From positions 267,270-331,269 of the forward strand of contig NZ_JACXZT010000003.1 in NCBI RefSeq assembly GCF_014779595.1: a stretch of 64,000 nucleotides of DNA, in the 5' to 3' direction. Origin of the DNA: Halomonas sp. ML-15. Lineage in GTDB: Bacteria > Pseudomonadota > Gammaproteobacteria > Pseudomonadales > Halomonadaceae. A program made the translations under genes and the position numbers. Of this stretch, positions 26,014 through 35,071 are shown one piece after another (positions within the stretch are counted from its first letter, which is position 1; every line of letters starts with the position of its first letter). Under the pieces are notes generated by a model that searched no databases, was not told the DNA's origin, and saw only the letters and a list, made by a program, of their open reading frames with translations.

Positions 26014-26038
26014 ATGGCGATAGCCGGGCCATCGCCAT
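26014..26038. other. Inverted repeat in the fliK-fliL gap
   Basis: Perfect 8-bp arms ATGGCGAT / ATCGCCAT are separated by nine bases. It lies between the sigma-28 candidate and the fliL start, so it would be part of that transcript's leader. Its function is not evident. Confidence 0.35.
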
Positions 26039-26113
26039 GGTTCGAAAAGGCTGACCTAAACCGCGTATCTTGGCGCTTTGCCGTACGCGCTCGGTCCTTG
26101 ACCTCATAAGGTG

Positions 26114-26140
26114 TTATCGGCACGAGGGGCGCTAGATTGA
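26114..26140 (-). promoter_or_regulatory. Sigma-28 promoter candidate for fliLMNOPQR
   Basis: On the minus strand TCAA, 15 bases, then GCCGATAA. The -10 element is a perfect match to the FliA consensus and the -35 differs at one base. It lies just after the fliK-side hairpin and 155 bases before fliL, giving a leader of about 150 bases. Confidence 0.6.
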
Positions 26141-26145
26141 GGATG

Positions 26146-26164
26146 GCGGGGCAAAATGCCCCGC
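26146..26164 (-). terminator. Hairpin after fliK
   Basis: The stem GCGGGGCA / TGCCCCGC with a 3-base loop begins 12 bases after the fliK stop. No T run follows on the minus strand, so it is a weak or Rho-assisted terminator at best. It separates the fliK transcript from the fliL promoter. Confidence 0.4.
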
Positions 26165-26176
26165 GCGTCGGCGGTG

Positions 26177-27544
26177 TCAGGCGTAGAGATCGACGCGACC
26201 GTCGAGGTCAAGCGGGCGTGCCGGCGTGGCCTGGCGGTCATCCTCGGCGAGATCGTCGTCGCTCGGCTGGCCGCCGGCCTGGCCGTTACCGCCGCCATTG
26301 GCGAATGCCATTTCACCCTGCTGGCCGCCGGCGTGTTCACCGACCATGGCTTCGCTAAGGGAGATGCCTTGCTCCTCAAGGGCTTCTCGTAGCTGCGGGA
26401 TGGCCTGTTCCACCGCTGCTCGCACCTGGGCGTTGGCCGACAGGAACTGCGCCTGGGCGCCGCTTTCGCCAAGCTTGAGGCTCACCGAGAGCGGGCCCAG
26501 CTCGGCGGGGTTGAGGCGTAGCTCGACGCGCTGGTCACCGCGCTGGGTGAGGTTGACCAGCTGTTGGCCGAGCTGCTGCTGCCATTGCTGGCTGGCCACC
26601 GGGGCGCTCAGCGCGGCGCCGTTGGGAGTGGCCAGCGGTTGGCCGAGGGGCTGTGGGCTGGCGGTGGTGCCTTGAGCACTTCCAGCGCCCGGTGCCAGGA
26701 TCCCTTGAGACTCACTGCTGGCGGCACTGGGCACCTCGCTGCGTCCGCTGAGAGCGGCGAACAGCGGGGCTTCACTGCCTGGCTGCGGCTGGGAGAACCC
26801 TGGCTGGGCACTGGCGCCGGAGTTGCCGTTGTGGCTCGCCGCGGGGGCGGCTTGGGCAACGCTGCGCAGCGCCTGCTGGGTGATCTCGGCGAGGGCGTCG
26901 CGCCCCGTGGCCTTGGCCTCGCGAACAGCGGCAGGATCGAGTAGCAGCGCCTCGCTGTGAGGACGCAATTCGCCGCCGGCCTGACCGGTAGCCGTGGCCT
27001 GGCCGCTAGCTCGGGTCTGCAGCACAGCTGGCTCGGCGCCGGGCTGCGGCTTGGCCATACCCTGGCCGGGCTCTGTCAGTGGCCGGCCGGCGGCATCGAT
27101 CAGTGCCATGCGTTGGCGTACTTCGGCCAACAGCGCCGACTCTTCATCCGCACTCAGCTCTACTGTGTCTACCACCTGCCGCTGCGCTGCAGCGGCCTCG
27201 TTGAACAGTGCCTCCAGTGCAGCGAGGGGCGCCTTGTCCTGCATGCTGGCGGCCTCGTCCAATACACTCTCGAGCACGGCCAGCACCTCTCCCTGGTCGT
27301 TGGTCTCGGCGAGCTCGTTGGCCAGGGCCGCAAGCTCGGGGGGCAGTTCGCCCTCGCTGCTCGTCTGGTGCTTGCCGCGGATGGCCTGAGCGTCATCGCC
27401 GAGCAGCTGGGCGAGGCCTTCGCCGTGGGCGGCCAGGCTAAGCTGTTCGGCGAAGGCGCCGTCGGCGGGCAGTTGGCCGCCGGCCTGTGCAAGGCCTGCC
27501 TTGCTGACGCCTGTGTGGGCAGTCAGAAGCGCGGTAATGTCCAT
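26177..27544 (-). CDS. fliK: Flagellar hook-length control protein FliK
   Basis: A 455-residue exported ruler protein. The long N-terminal part is rich in Ala, Gln, Gly and Pro, as usual for FliK. The conserved C-terminal domain (about 320-430) contains VELRLNPAELGPLSVSLKL and LREALEEQGISLSEAMVGEH. The ATG at 27544 follows AAGGAGGCAAT and is preferred to an earlier in-frame start at 27565. It comes after fliJ with a 72-base gap and ends the fliF-K block. Confidence 0.92.
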   Translation of the reverse strand: MDITALLTAHTGVSKAGLAQAGGQLPADGAFAEQLSLAAHGEGLAQLLGDDAQAIRGKHQTSSEGELPPELAALANELAETNDQGEVLAVLESVLDEAASMQDKAPLAALEALFNEAAAAQRQVVDTVELSADEESALLAEVRQRMALIDAAGRPLTEPGQGMAKPQPGAEPAVLQTRASGQATATGQAGGELRPHSEALLLDPAAVREAKATGRDALAEITQQALRSVAQAAPAASHNGNSGASAQPGFSQPQPGSEAPLFAALSGRSEVPSAASSESQGILAPGAGSAQGTTASPQPLGQPLATPNGAALSAPVASQQWQQQLGQQLVNLTQRGDQRVELRLNPAELGPLSVSLKLGESGAQAQFLSANAQVRAAVEQAIPQLREALEEQGISLSEAMVGEHAGGQQGEMAFANGGGNGQAGGQPSDDDLAEDDRQATPARPLDLDGRVDLYA

Positions 27545-27616
27545 ATTGCCTCCTTGATCGGGCAAGCCGGGGTCGCCGGCGGTGGGCTGCGCGTTGGCGC
27601 GGCCTCGGTTGTACTG

Positions 27617-28078
27617 TCAGTGACTGTCGTCTTGTTCGCGGCGGCGTCGCAGCATGGCGTTGGCGCTCAGTTCGTCGTTGACGCGCTGTTCGTGGCGCTG
27701 CGCCTGCTGACGGCTCTGAGCGGCACGGCGGCTGGCCAGGGTGTCGTAGGAGGAGAGCTTGCGCTGCTCCTGCTGCCAGTTCTGCTGGCTCGAGGCCACG
27801 CGCTGTTCCTGCTCGCCAAGGGCCTGCTTGGCACGCCCGATGGCGGCGTCCAGCGAGGCCAGGAACTGTTGATAGTTGTGCATGGTGGCCGGATCGATAC
27901 CGGCGTGCATGGCGTCCTGCAGTCGTTGGGCGTACTCCAGCCGGTAGCGGTCCAGGGCGTCGAGCTGGGCGACGGTATGCTGCTGGGTGCGGCGCTCGTT
28001 GGCCAGCGTCATGCCGGCGTTGTCGCGCGCCTCACGGGCCAGGTCGAGAAGGGTATCGAGCGGTTGCTGATGTGTCAT
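27617..28078 (-). CDS. fliJ: Flagellar export chaperone FliJ
   Basis: A 153-residue, highly charged, almost wholly coiled-coil protein. FliJ binds the FliI ATPase ring and passes substrates to FlhA. The sequence is rich in Gln, Arg and Glu heptads and contains [20 protein letters not shown] near residue 45, similar to other FliJ. It overlaps fliI by four bases, the usual neighbour. Weak sequence conservation makes position the stronger evidence. Confidence 0.9.
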   Translation of the reverse strand: MTHQQPLDTLLDLAREARDNAGMTLANERRTQQHTVAQLDALDRYRLEYAQRLQDAMHAGIDPATMHNYQQFLASLDAAIGRAKQALGEQEQRVASSQQNWQQEQRKLSSYDTLASRRAAQSRQQAQRHEQRVNDELSANAMLRRRREQDDSH

Positions 28079-29457
28079 TTGGCCCCTCCAATAAGTGCTG
28101 ACATCGACTGCTGGGACTGGGCGACCGTGGCCTGCTCATCGATCCGCTGTTGCAGGAACTGCTCCAGATGCGGGTAGATCTGCACCGCCTGGTCAAGCTG
28201 CGGGTCGTGGCCGGCGCTGTAGGCGCCGACGCTTATCAGGTCACGGTTGCGCTGGAAGCGGGAAAACAGCTGCTTGAACTGCTGTGCCTGGCGCTGCTGG
28301 TTGGTGGCGACGATGGCGGTCATGGCACGGCTGATCGAGGCTTCGATATCGATGGCTGGGTAGTGCCCGGACTCCGCCAGGGTGCGCGAAAGCACGATAT
28401 GGCCGTCGAGGATCGCCCGCGCCGAATCGGCGATGGGGTCCTGCTGGTCATCGCCCTCGGTGAGTACGGTATAGAAGGCGGTGATCGAGCCGCCGCCGCG
28501 CTGGGCATTGCCGGCGCGCTCGACCAGGCCCGGCAACTTGGCGAATACCGAGGGTGGATAGCCCTTGGTGGCTGGCGGCTCGCCGATGGCCAGGGCGATC
28601 TCCCGCTGGGCCATGGCGTAGCGAGTCAGCGAATCCATGATCAACAGCACGTTGCGGCCGGCATCGCGAAAGCCTTCTGCCAGACGTGTGGCATAGGAGG
28701 CGCCCTGCAGTCGCTGCAGCGGCGAGGTGTCGGCGGGCGCGGCGACCACCACGGCGCGACGACGCCCCTCTTCGCCGAGGATGTTGTCGATGAAGTCCTG
28801 TACCTCGCGGCCGCGCTCACCGATCAGTCCGACCACGATCACATCGGCCTGGGTATAGCGGGCCATCATGCCCAGCAGTACCGATTTGCCCACCCCGGAG
28901 CCGGCAAACAGCCCCATGCGCTGGCCTCGGCCGACGCTGAGCAGGGCGTTGATGGCACGGATGCCGACATCGATCTGCTCCTCGATGGGCGCTCGCGACA
29001 GTGGGTTGAGTGGTGGCGTGGCCAGTGGCGCGAAGGGCGCGTCGTCGAGCGGTCCCCGGTCATCGAGCGGCCGGCCGTTGCCATCGACTACCCGGCCCAG
29101 CAAGGCGTCGCCGATCGGGAAGCGCCGCGCGCTGCCGCCATCACCATCGCTCAACGGCAGCACCCGGGCGCCGGGAGAAAGACCGCTGATCTCGGCCAGG
29201 GGCATCAGAAATAACTTCTCGCCGGAGAACCCCACGACTTCGGCCTCGGCATACTGGATACCACCCTGACCGTTGAGCTCGATCCGACAGCCGCTGCCCA
29301 GCGCCACCTTGAGCCCCACCGCCTCGAGTACCATGCCGGTGGCGCGCACGATGCGGCCGCTGGTGCGGTAGTGGGGCACCGCTTCGATACGCGAGCTGAC
29401 CCGCGACAGGGTCTGATGCCAGTGACCCTGGTGGCGGTTGTGGGCGAGCTCAGCCAT
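28075..29457 (-). CDS. fliI: Flagellar export ATPase FliI
   Basis: A 460-residue F1-beta-like ATPase that energises substrate delivery. The Walker A motif is in [20 protein letters not shown], the Walker B region in [20 protein letters not shown], and [20 protein letters not shown] is diagnostic. The ATG at 29457 overlaps the fliH stop by eight bases and starts the conserved protein; the upstream in-frame extension of about 100 codons is a shadow of fliH. Confidence 0.96.
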   Translation of the reverse strand: MAELAHNRHQGHWHQTLSRVSSRIEAVPHYRTSGRIVRATGMVLEAVGLKVALGSGCRIELNGQGGIQYAEAEVVGFSGEKLFLMPLAEISGLSPGARVLPLSDGDGGSARRFPIGDALLGRVVDGNGRPLDDRGPLDDAPFAPLATPPLNPLSRAPIEEQIDVGIRAINALLSVGRGQRMGLFAGSGVGKSVLLGMMARYTQADVIVVGLIGERGREVQDFIDNILGEEGRRRAVVVAAPADTSPLQRLQGASYATRLAEGFRDAGRNVLLIMDSLTRYAMAQREIALAIGEPPATKGYPPSVFAKLPGLVERAGNAQRGGGSITAFYTVLTEGDDQQDPIADSARAILDGHIVLSRTLAESGHYPAIDIEASISRAMTAIVATNQQRQAQQFKQLFSRFQRNRDLISVGAYSAGHDPQLDQAVQIYPHLEQFLQQRIDEQATVAQSQQSMSALIGGAK

Positions 29458-30229
29458 TGTCGGCGCCCTCGTCGGCGGGGGGCGGGGCGGTGTCACGTGC
29501 GCCGTTGGCACGGGTGTCGCCCTGATTGCGCTGGCGCACCATGGCGGTGATGGTAGCCCAGCGGCGCTCCCAGGTGGCGTCCAGCTCGCCGCTGGGGCTG
29601 GTGACGCGGCAGCCGCCGCGGCTGATGGTGTCGTCGGGCTGTAGCTGCCAGCCGGCGGCGTCGAATTCGTCGCCGAGATGGGCCTTGACCAGGCTGAGAT
29701 CGGCGGGGTGCAGCCACAGCCGTGGCCGGCCGCTGAGAGTCGGGTCGGCGTGGAGCAGCTCACGGACGATATCGAGAATATGCTCAGGGTGGGCGTCGAG
29801 GGCCTCGCCGGCCAACTGTCGACCGGTGGTCAAGGCCAGATCGACGAGGTCGTCGGCGATATCCTGGTCGAGCCGGGTGAGCGCCTCGCTGAAGTGCTGG
29901 GCCAACGGCACCAGCGGCGCCAGGCTCTCCTGAGTCTGGCGCTTGAGCTCCTGCTCCCCGGTCTCGCGGCCTTCGGTCAGACCTTGTTCGTAGCCGGCCT
30001 GGTAGCCTTCGGCCTGACCCGCTGCATAGCCTTCCTGGTGCGCTTCTTCGCGGACCTTCTCGCGCAGCGCCTCTATCTCGGCGTTGCGCTGGAAGGCCTG
30101 CTGGCGGATCGCTTCGCGACGCTTGCGCTCGCGCTCCTGCTGGGCGCGCTGGGGCTGGCCCAGCTCGTCCATCTGCCAGCGACGCCAAGCGTCGTCGCGA
30201 TCATCGAGATCGCGCCGGGCGTCAGACAT
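29450..30229 (-). CDS. fliH: Flagellar export regulator FliH
   Basis: A 259-residue stator-like protein of the FliHIJ complex. The N-terminal half is a charged helix with repeated G-xxx-G pattern ([20 protein letters not shown]), typical for FliH. The C-terminal domain has [20 protein letters not shown]. The ATG at 30229 overlaps the fliG stop by eight bases; a GTG six codons upstream is an alternative. A tail rich in Asp and Pro after residue 235 is unusual but harmless. Confidence 0.92.
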   Translation of the reverse strand: MSDARRDLDDRDDAWRRWQMDELGQPQRAQQERERKRREAIRQQAFQRNAEIEALREKVREEAHQEGYAAGQAEGYQAGYEQGLTEGRETGEQELKRQTQESLAPLVPLAQHFSEALTRLDQDIADDLVDLALTTGRQLAGEALDAHPEHILDIVRELLHADPTLSGRPRLWLHPADLSLVKAHLGDEFDAAGWQLQPDDTISRGGCRVTSPSGELDATWERRWATITAMVRQRNQGDTRANGARDTAPPPADEGADNG

Positions 30230-31232
30230 AGGTGTCGTCTCCGCCACTCAGGACAATTTCGCCGGCGTCTGCCAGGCGCCGGACTACCTGCAGGATGTTC
30301 TTCTGCTCGGCTTCGACCTGGGAGACGCGGATCGGCCCGCGAGCTTCCATGTCTTCCTGCATCAGCTGGGCGGCACGCTGAGACATATTGCGCATGAACT
30401 TTTCCATCAGTGCGTCTGGAGCGCCCTTGAGCGCAATCACCAGCGAGTTGGTGTCGATCTCCTTGAGCACCATCTGAATGGCGCGGTTATCGAGCTCGAG
30501 CAGGTTCTCGAACAGGAACATCTCGTCGATGATTTTCTGCGCCAGGTCTTCGCTGTGGGCGCGCACGGTCTCGATGACCACCTCTTCCTGGCTGGAATTC
30601 ATCAGGTTGAGGATCTCGGCCGCGGTTCTCACGCCGCCCATCTTGCTGCGCTTGAGGTTCTGACCGTCGAGCATGCCGCCGAGCACTTCGGTGAGCTCCT
30701 GAAGGGCCGCCGGCTGCACACCACTGAAGGTGGCGATGCGCAAGACCACATCGTTACGCAGCTTGTCCTCGAAGTGCTCAAGGATCTCAGCGGCCTGATG
30801 GCGCTCGAGATGCACCAGGATGGTGGCGATGATCTGCGGGTGCTCGTCGCGGATCATCTCGGCAACCAGCGAGCCTTCCATCAGGTTGAGCGAGTCGATA
30901 CCGGAGCTGGTGCTGGTAGTCTCGAGAATGTCTTCGATCAGGCTCGAGGCACGCTCGTTGCCCAGCGCCTTGGTCAGCACTGAGCGAATATGGTCGCTGG
31001 AGTGAAGGTTGATGGCGGAGAACTGCTCGGACTCGTCATTGAAGTCGTTGAGCACCTGGCGCATCTCCTCATGGGAGACCTGATCGAGGGTCGCCATCTC
31101 CTGACTGATGTCCTGGACTTCGCGAGGGGCCAGGTACTTGAATACCTCCGCGGCGCTGTCCTCGTCGAGGGCGAGCAGCAGGATGGCGCCACGCCGGGCG
31201 CCGCTCATGGGGATGGGGGCGGTCTTGCTCAT
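30222..31232 (-). CDS. fliG: Flagellar motor switch protein FliG
   Basis: A 336-residue rotor protein joining the MS ring to the C ring and contacting MotA. The N-terminus RRGAILLLALDEDSAAEVFK, the EHPQ motif in IRDEHPQIIATILVHLE, and the C-terminal charged torque helix around KFMRNMSQRAAQLMQEDMEA are all present. It overlaps the fliF stop by one base. Length is standard. Confidence 0.97.
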   Translation of the reverse strand: MSKTAPIPMSGARRGAILLLALDEDSAAEVFKYLAPREVQDISQEMATLDQVSHEEMRQVLNDFNDESEQFSAINLHSSDHIRSVLTKALGNERASSLIEDILETTSTSSGIDSLNLMEGSLVAEMIRDEHPQIIATILVHLERHQAAEILEHFEDKLRNDVVLRIATFSGVQPAALQELTEVLGGMLDGQNLKRSKMGGVRTAAEILNLMNSSQEEVVIETVRAHSEDLAQKIIDEMFLFENLLELDNRAIQMVLKEIDTNSLVIALKGAPDALMEKFMRNMSQRAAQLMQEDMEARGPIRVSQVEAEQKNILQVVRRLADAGEIVLSGGDDTYV

Positions 31233-33016
31233 CAGCTCTTGCCCTCGTCGTTGTGGATCCAGCTGCGCACGATCATGGCGATAAGGCGCGGGTCTTCCTG
31301 GGCCAGTTCGCGCACGTCCTTGAGCTGCTGTTCATAGGCGGAAGCCTTGCGCTTCTTGCGCGGCGGTTCATAGCTGGCTTCGTCCTCGAGCTGAGCGCTG
31401 GCCTCGTCATCCTCGTCGGTGCCGCCTACGGTGGCACGCAGGCCAGGCTCCGGCATCGCCATGGCGGTCAGCGGCTGCTCGGTGTAGCGCTTGATCAGCG
31501 GGCGCAGCAGCAGCAGGTAGAGCAGCAGGGCGATAAAGGCGATCAGCAGGTAGCGACCGGCGCTGATGGCCATGGCCTGAAGCTCCGGTGACTCCCACCA
31601 GGCGCGCTCATCAAGCTCTTCCTGGTCGAGGGTGAAGGGGCTGTTGACCACTTCGACCTCGTCGCCGCGGGCTTCGGAGAAGCCCATGGCCTGGCGTACC
31701 AGGCGGTTGAGTTGAGCCACTTCGGGATCGCTCAGAGCGACGCGCTCGGTTTCGCCATCTTCGTTGGTTGTCTCACGGTAGTTGACCACCACCGCTACCG
31801 AGAGGCGATCGATCTGACCGCGACGGTGCTGTATATGGGCGACGTTGCGGTCGACCTCGTAGTTGATGACGTTGCTATGCTGTAGATCGCTGGGGGCGTC
31901 GCCCTCGGCGAGCTCCTCCTGCTCGATGGGGTTGCCATCTTCGTCGAGCGGCTGGTTGATCAGCGAGGGGGCTACGCCTGGTGGCGTGTTGGTGAGGGCG
32001 CCGGGAATCCCCATCGCCAGCTCATCGCCGCCGCGGTAGGACGTATTCAACTGCGAGCTGCGCACAGCGGCCTCGTTGGGCGCCTGGTTGGGGCCGTAGC
32101 GTTCGGAGGTCTCCTCGCGGCTGGAGAAGTCGATCTGGGCGGCGACCTGGGCGCGCACGTTCTGGCTGCCGAGGATCGGCGTCAGGATGTTCTCGATGCG
32201 GCGCTGATAGGAGCGCTCGACTTCGTCGATGTAGGCTAGCTGAGTGCCGTCCAGGTCACGGCTGCTGCCGCCGCTTCGGGTGAGCAGGCGCCCGGCCTGG
32301 TCGACCACAGTGACGTCGTCGGCGGAGAGCTCCGGAACGCTGCTCGAGACCATGTGCACGATCGAGTCGACCTGGCCTTCGCTGAGGTTGCGGCCGCCGT
32401 GCAGGGTCAGCACCACCGAGGCCTTGGCCGGCTCGCGCTCGCGCACAAACACCGAGGGTTTGGCCATGGCCAGGTGGATGCGTGCACGATTGACCGGACC
32501 GAGGGATTCGATGGAGCGCGACAGCTCCCCCTCCAGGCCGCGCTGGAAGTTGACCTGTTCGGCGAACTGGCTGACGCCGAAGGCCTGGTTATCCATCAAT
32601 TCGAAGCCGACGTTGCCGCCCTGGGGGAGGCCCTGCTCGGCGAGCTGCAGGCGCAGGGTATGAACCTGGTCGCTGGGCACCAGCAAGGCCTGTCCGCCCG
32701 GTCCCATGCGGTAGTCGACGTCGCGGCTCTCAAGCTCATTGATGATGCGGCCACCGTCGGCCTCACTGAGATTGCTGTAGAGCACACGGTAGTCGGGGCT
32801 TCTGGCCCACAGCAGCAGGGCGATGATGATCGCAATGACCACTGCCGAGGCAATCATCAGCGGCACCAGCGGGTTGGCGCGCAGTTGCTCGGCGAGCTTG
32901 GCGGTAGAAATACCGCGCACTCCGGGTGCGGCGCCTTGGGCGCCGCGCTGGTTGCCGCCACCGGCGGCTTGATTGCTGGCGGTCTGTGCGCCAGCGCTAG
33001 TCTGGGCCTCGCTCAC
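31232..33016 (-). CDS. fliF: Flagellar MS-ring protein FliF
   Basis: A 594-residue protein forming the membrane ring on which the flagellum is built. Two membrane segments are seen at about 53-72 (PLMIASAVVIAIIIALLLWA) and 485-505 (AISAGRYLLIAFIALLLYLL). Between them are ring-building motifs such as VLYSNLSEADGGRIINELES and RARIHLAMAKPSVFVRE. The C-terminal tail that binds FliG is present (LKDVRELAQEDPRLIAMIVR, then SWIHND). It is first in fliFGHIJK and divergent from fliE. Confidence 0.97.
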   Translation of the reverse strand: MSEAQTSAGAQTASNQAAGGGNQRGAQGAAPGVRGISTAKLAEQLRANPLVPLMIASAVVIAIIIALLLWARSPDYRVLYSNLSEADGGRIINELESRDVDYRMGPGGQALLVPSDQVHTLRLQLAEQGLPQGGNVGFELMDNQAFGVSQFAEQVNFQRGLEGELSRSIESLGPVNRARIHLAMAKPSVFVREREPAKASVVLTLHGGRNLSEGQVDSIVHMVSSSVPELSADDVTVVDQAGRLLTRSGGSSRDLDGTQLAYIDEVERSYQRRIENILTPILGSQNVRAQVAAQIDFSSREETSERYGPNQAPNEAAVRSSQLNTSYRGGDELAMGIPGALTNTPPGVAPSLINQPLDEDGNPIEQEELAEGDAPSDLQHSNVINYEVDRNVAHIQHRRGQIDRLSVAVVVNYRETTNEDGETERVALSDPEVAQLNRLVRQAMGFSEARGDEVEVVNSPFTLDQEELDERAWWESPELQAMAISAGRYLLIAFIALLLYLLLLRPLIKRYTEQPLTAMAMPEPGLRATVGGTDEDDEASAQLEDEASYEPPRKKRKASAYEQQLKDVRELAQEDPRLIAMIVRSWIHNDEGKS

Positions 33017-33210
33017 GGCGTGCCTCCCGCGGCTTTGCGACGTTGCCCTGTGTCGGTGTCGAAAATCATTGCGCCATCCGGCTCCACAAGCTGTCCGATT
33101 CGCCGCCTCAGTCGGCGGGCGGTTGTGTGATGACCGCCATTATGCGGAGGTAGGTAAAGGCTAAAGGAAAGAAAAGCCGGACTTTTGCTCGCCAATTGCC
33201 GCTTTGGTGG

Positions 33211-33226
33211 CGGTGCGTCCCTTGCT
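33211..33226 (+). promoter_or_regulatory. Sigma-54-like promoter candidate for fliE
   Basis: CGGTGCG, four bases, then TTGCT gives GG-N10-GC with a full TTGC -12 element at 33222-33225. The -24 box is only partly consensus. It lies about 40 bases before the fliE ATG. RpoN control of fliE is known in Pseudomonas and Vibrio, which supports the idea. Confidence 0.4.
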
Positions 33227-33265
33227 AGGCTTGTTGCCACGCTCTCCAACCAGCGAGTCGAGTGC

Positions 33266-33595
33266 ATGAGTACACCCGCGATTCAGTCAGCCGTGGCGCA
33301 GATGCAGTCAATGGCGAGCCAGGCCGCCGGCGCCCAGCACAAGGGGCAACATCTCTCGACGGCGGTCGGGCAAGGTGGCTTCGCCAACGAGTTGCAGTCC
33401 TCCATTCAGCGCATCAATCGCCTGCAGCAGACTGCCAACGCCAAGGCCACGGCCTTCCAGTCCGGTGACCCGGACGTGGCGCTCAACGATGTGATGGTCG
33501 ATATGCAGAAGGCCAGTACGGCGTTTCAGATGGGCGTGCAGGTGCGTAACCGCCTGGTGACCGCCTATAAAGATGTCATGAATATGCAAGTGTAG
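33266..33595 (+). CDS. fliE: Flagellar hook-basal body complex protein FliE
   Basis: A 109-residue rod-base protein that connects the MS ring to the rod. The C-terminal family signature DVMVDMQKASTAFQMGVQVR and NRLVTAYKDVMNMQV is clear. The ATG at 33266 is used because FliE starts near here and an upstream in-frame start at 33185 would add 27 residues of non-family sequence overlapping the promoter candidate. It is divergent from fliF and ends in a strong hairpin. Confidence 0.95.
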   Translation: MSTPAIQSAVAQMQSMASQAAGAQHKGQHLSTAVGQGGFANELQSSIQRINRLQQTANAKATAFQSGDPDVALNDVMVDMQKASTAFQMGVQVRNRLVTAYKDVMNMQV

Positions 33596-33623
33596 CGCCA
33601 CGCCTGAAGACCGGCTTTACACC

Positions 33624-33653
33624 ACGCTGCCCGGCCAATTGGCCGGGCAGCGT
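33624..33653. terminator. Bidirectional hairpin between fliE and DUF2789 gene
   Basis: ACGCTGCCCGGCC and GGCCGGGCAGCGT form a perfect 13-bp stem around AATT. It lies between two convergent genes, 28 bases after fliE and 20 bases after the opposing stop, with modest T content on the plus side. Confidence 0.75.
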
Positions 33654-33672
33654 TGTCGTGGGTGAGGCTAAA

Positions 33673-33909
33673 TCAGGCTTTGCGCAGCGATGCGTCGAGA
33701 TGGTCGACGACTTCGGCCCAGTCGGCGTCGTCTTCCAGGGCCTCATGGAGGAAGTCGGCCTGGGCGCGGCTCCAGAAGGGCGCGTCGGGCAGTGGCAGGG
33801 CGTCGGGCAGTGGTGAGTGCTGCTCGATAAAAGCCTCGATCGAGGTGGCGTCGGCGGGCAGGCCGAGCTGCTCGAACAGCTCGCTGAAGTGGTGAACCGG
33901 TGGTTCCAT
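33673..33909 (-). CDS. DUF2789 family protein
   Basis: A 78-residue acidic protein matching the small DUF2789 family by length and by HHFSELFEQLGLPADATSIE and HEALEDDADWAEVVDHLDAS. The function is unknown; such proteins occur singly in Pseudomonas and Halomonas relatives. It has a ribosome site (GGGAGAGTGTC) ahead of the ATG at 33909. No operon partner is evident. Confidence 0.8.
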   Translation of the reverse strand: MEPPVHHFSELFEQLGLPADATSIEAFIEQHSPLPDALPLPDAPFWSRAQADFLHEALEDDADWAEVVDHLDASLRKA

Positions 33910-33971
33910 GACACTCTCCCTGATGGACGGTGTGTCCCTACACCATAGCGGGTCGCGGCCGCCTTTGCCGT

Positions 33972-35009
33972 TTAGCGCTCACCGGCCAGCGGGGTGAGAA
34001 AGCGGTTGCGGCGCTGGTCGTCGGTGAGTGGCTGTGCCAGCAGGTGGACCAGCTTGGTGAGGGCGGCTTCCGGGGTCATGTCATCTGCGCAGAGCACGCC
34101 GGCATCGGCCAGGCCTCGGCCGGCGGCGTAGTGGCCGATCTCGATCCCGCCGTGGGGACACTGGCTGAGCGCTGCGAGCAGCTTGCCCTCGCCACTGGCC
34201 CGGGCCAGCACGCCGAGCAGTTCGGGGTCGTCTGGGGCGTTGCCCCCTCCCCATACTTCCAGCAGTGCGCCCTGAACCTCCGGTGGCTCGAGCCAGGCGG
34301 CGATCTGCCAGGCGGCGATGCCGGGCCAGAGAGTGATGCGCACTACGTTGGCGTGGTAGTGGGGGAGTTCGAAGCGCGGCGCGCCTCGCTGCTGCTCGGC
34401 GAGGCCGCGGCTTGGGTAGAGCACCGGGCGGTGGTCGACGATCTCGCCGAGTGGCGGATAGTTGGGGCTGGTGAAGGCGTCCAGGGCTCGAGTCTGCCAC
34501 TTGCGGGTGCGGGTGGCGCGCAGCAGCTTGCCGGCGAAGCTGACGGCAACCTCCTGAAATCCTGGCTCGGCGGCGAAGCGCAGTGCGGCCTCGATATTCC
34601 CTAGCGCATCAGAGTCTTCGGCTTCGAGTGGCAGCATGGCGCCGGTGACCACCACGGGGATATCGATCCCCTGCAGTTGATAGGCGAGGCTGGCGGCGCT
34701 CCAGGCCAGGGTGTCGGTGCCGTGAAGTACGACGATGCCGGCGTGACGCTGAGCGGTGTGATGGTCGGCAATCAGGTTGGCCAGAGCCTGCCAGGTGGCC
34801 GGCGTGGCGGCACTGGAGTCGATCGGCTGTGCTGTCTCGATCAGTTCGAAGGGGGGCAGGTCGGCCTGGCGTGCCGGGGGCAGGCTGGCCAGGGCGGTCT
34901 TGAGGCGCTGGCCGAAGTCGCCAGCAGGGGCCAGGCCAGTGGCACTGGGCAGCATGCCGAGGGTGCCTCCGGTGTAGATGACAAGAAGCGGAAGAGGGGG
35001 CTGCGCCAT
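33972..35009 (-). CDS. ansA: Type I (cytoplasmic) L-asparaginase
   Basis: A 345-residue asparaginase hydrolysing L-asparagine to aspartate and ammonia. The two catalytic threonine motifs are visible: VIYTGGTLGM near the N-terminus and VLHGTDTLAWSA near residue 100. GDFGQRL-to-PIDSS spacing is as in the family. No signal peptide follows the ATG at 35009, which has AAGGAAACCCTTC ahead, so it is the cytosolic type. An upstream in-frame start at 35048 would add 13 residues and is less likely. Confidence 0.85.
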   Translation of the reverse strand: MAQPPLPLLVIYTGGTLGMLPSATGLAPAGDFGQRLKTALASLPPARQADLPPFELIETAQPIDSSAATPATWQALANLIADHHTAQRHAGIVVLHGTDTLAWSAASLAYQLQGIDIPVVVTGAMLPLEAEDSDALGNIEAALRFAAEPGFQEVAVSFAGKLLRATRTRKWQTRALDAFTSPNYPPLGEIVDHRPVLYPSRGLAEQQRGAPRFELPHYHANVVRITLWPGIAAWQIAAWLEPPEVQGALLEVWGGGNAPDDPELLGVLARASGEGKLLAALSQCPHGGIEIGHYAAGRGLADAGVLCADDMTPEAALTKLVHLLAQPLTDDQRRNRFLTPLAGER

Positions 35010-35071
35010 GAAGGGTTTCCTTGCAACCTGAGGGAATCGGCCCGCCATGATACCCGAGGATGGCGCCTCTA

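Noticed and set aside
29458..29763. N-terminal extension of fliI
   Set aside because: The 102 added codons lie inside fliH in another frame and are Pro/Ala/Ser-rich without FliI similarity.
33155..33180. Sigma-28 promoter before fliE (TAAA ... GCCG)
   Set aside because: The spacers are 17 or 10 bases instead of 15 and the -10 continues GCCGGACT, a poor match.
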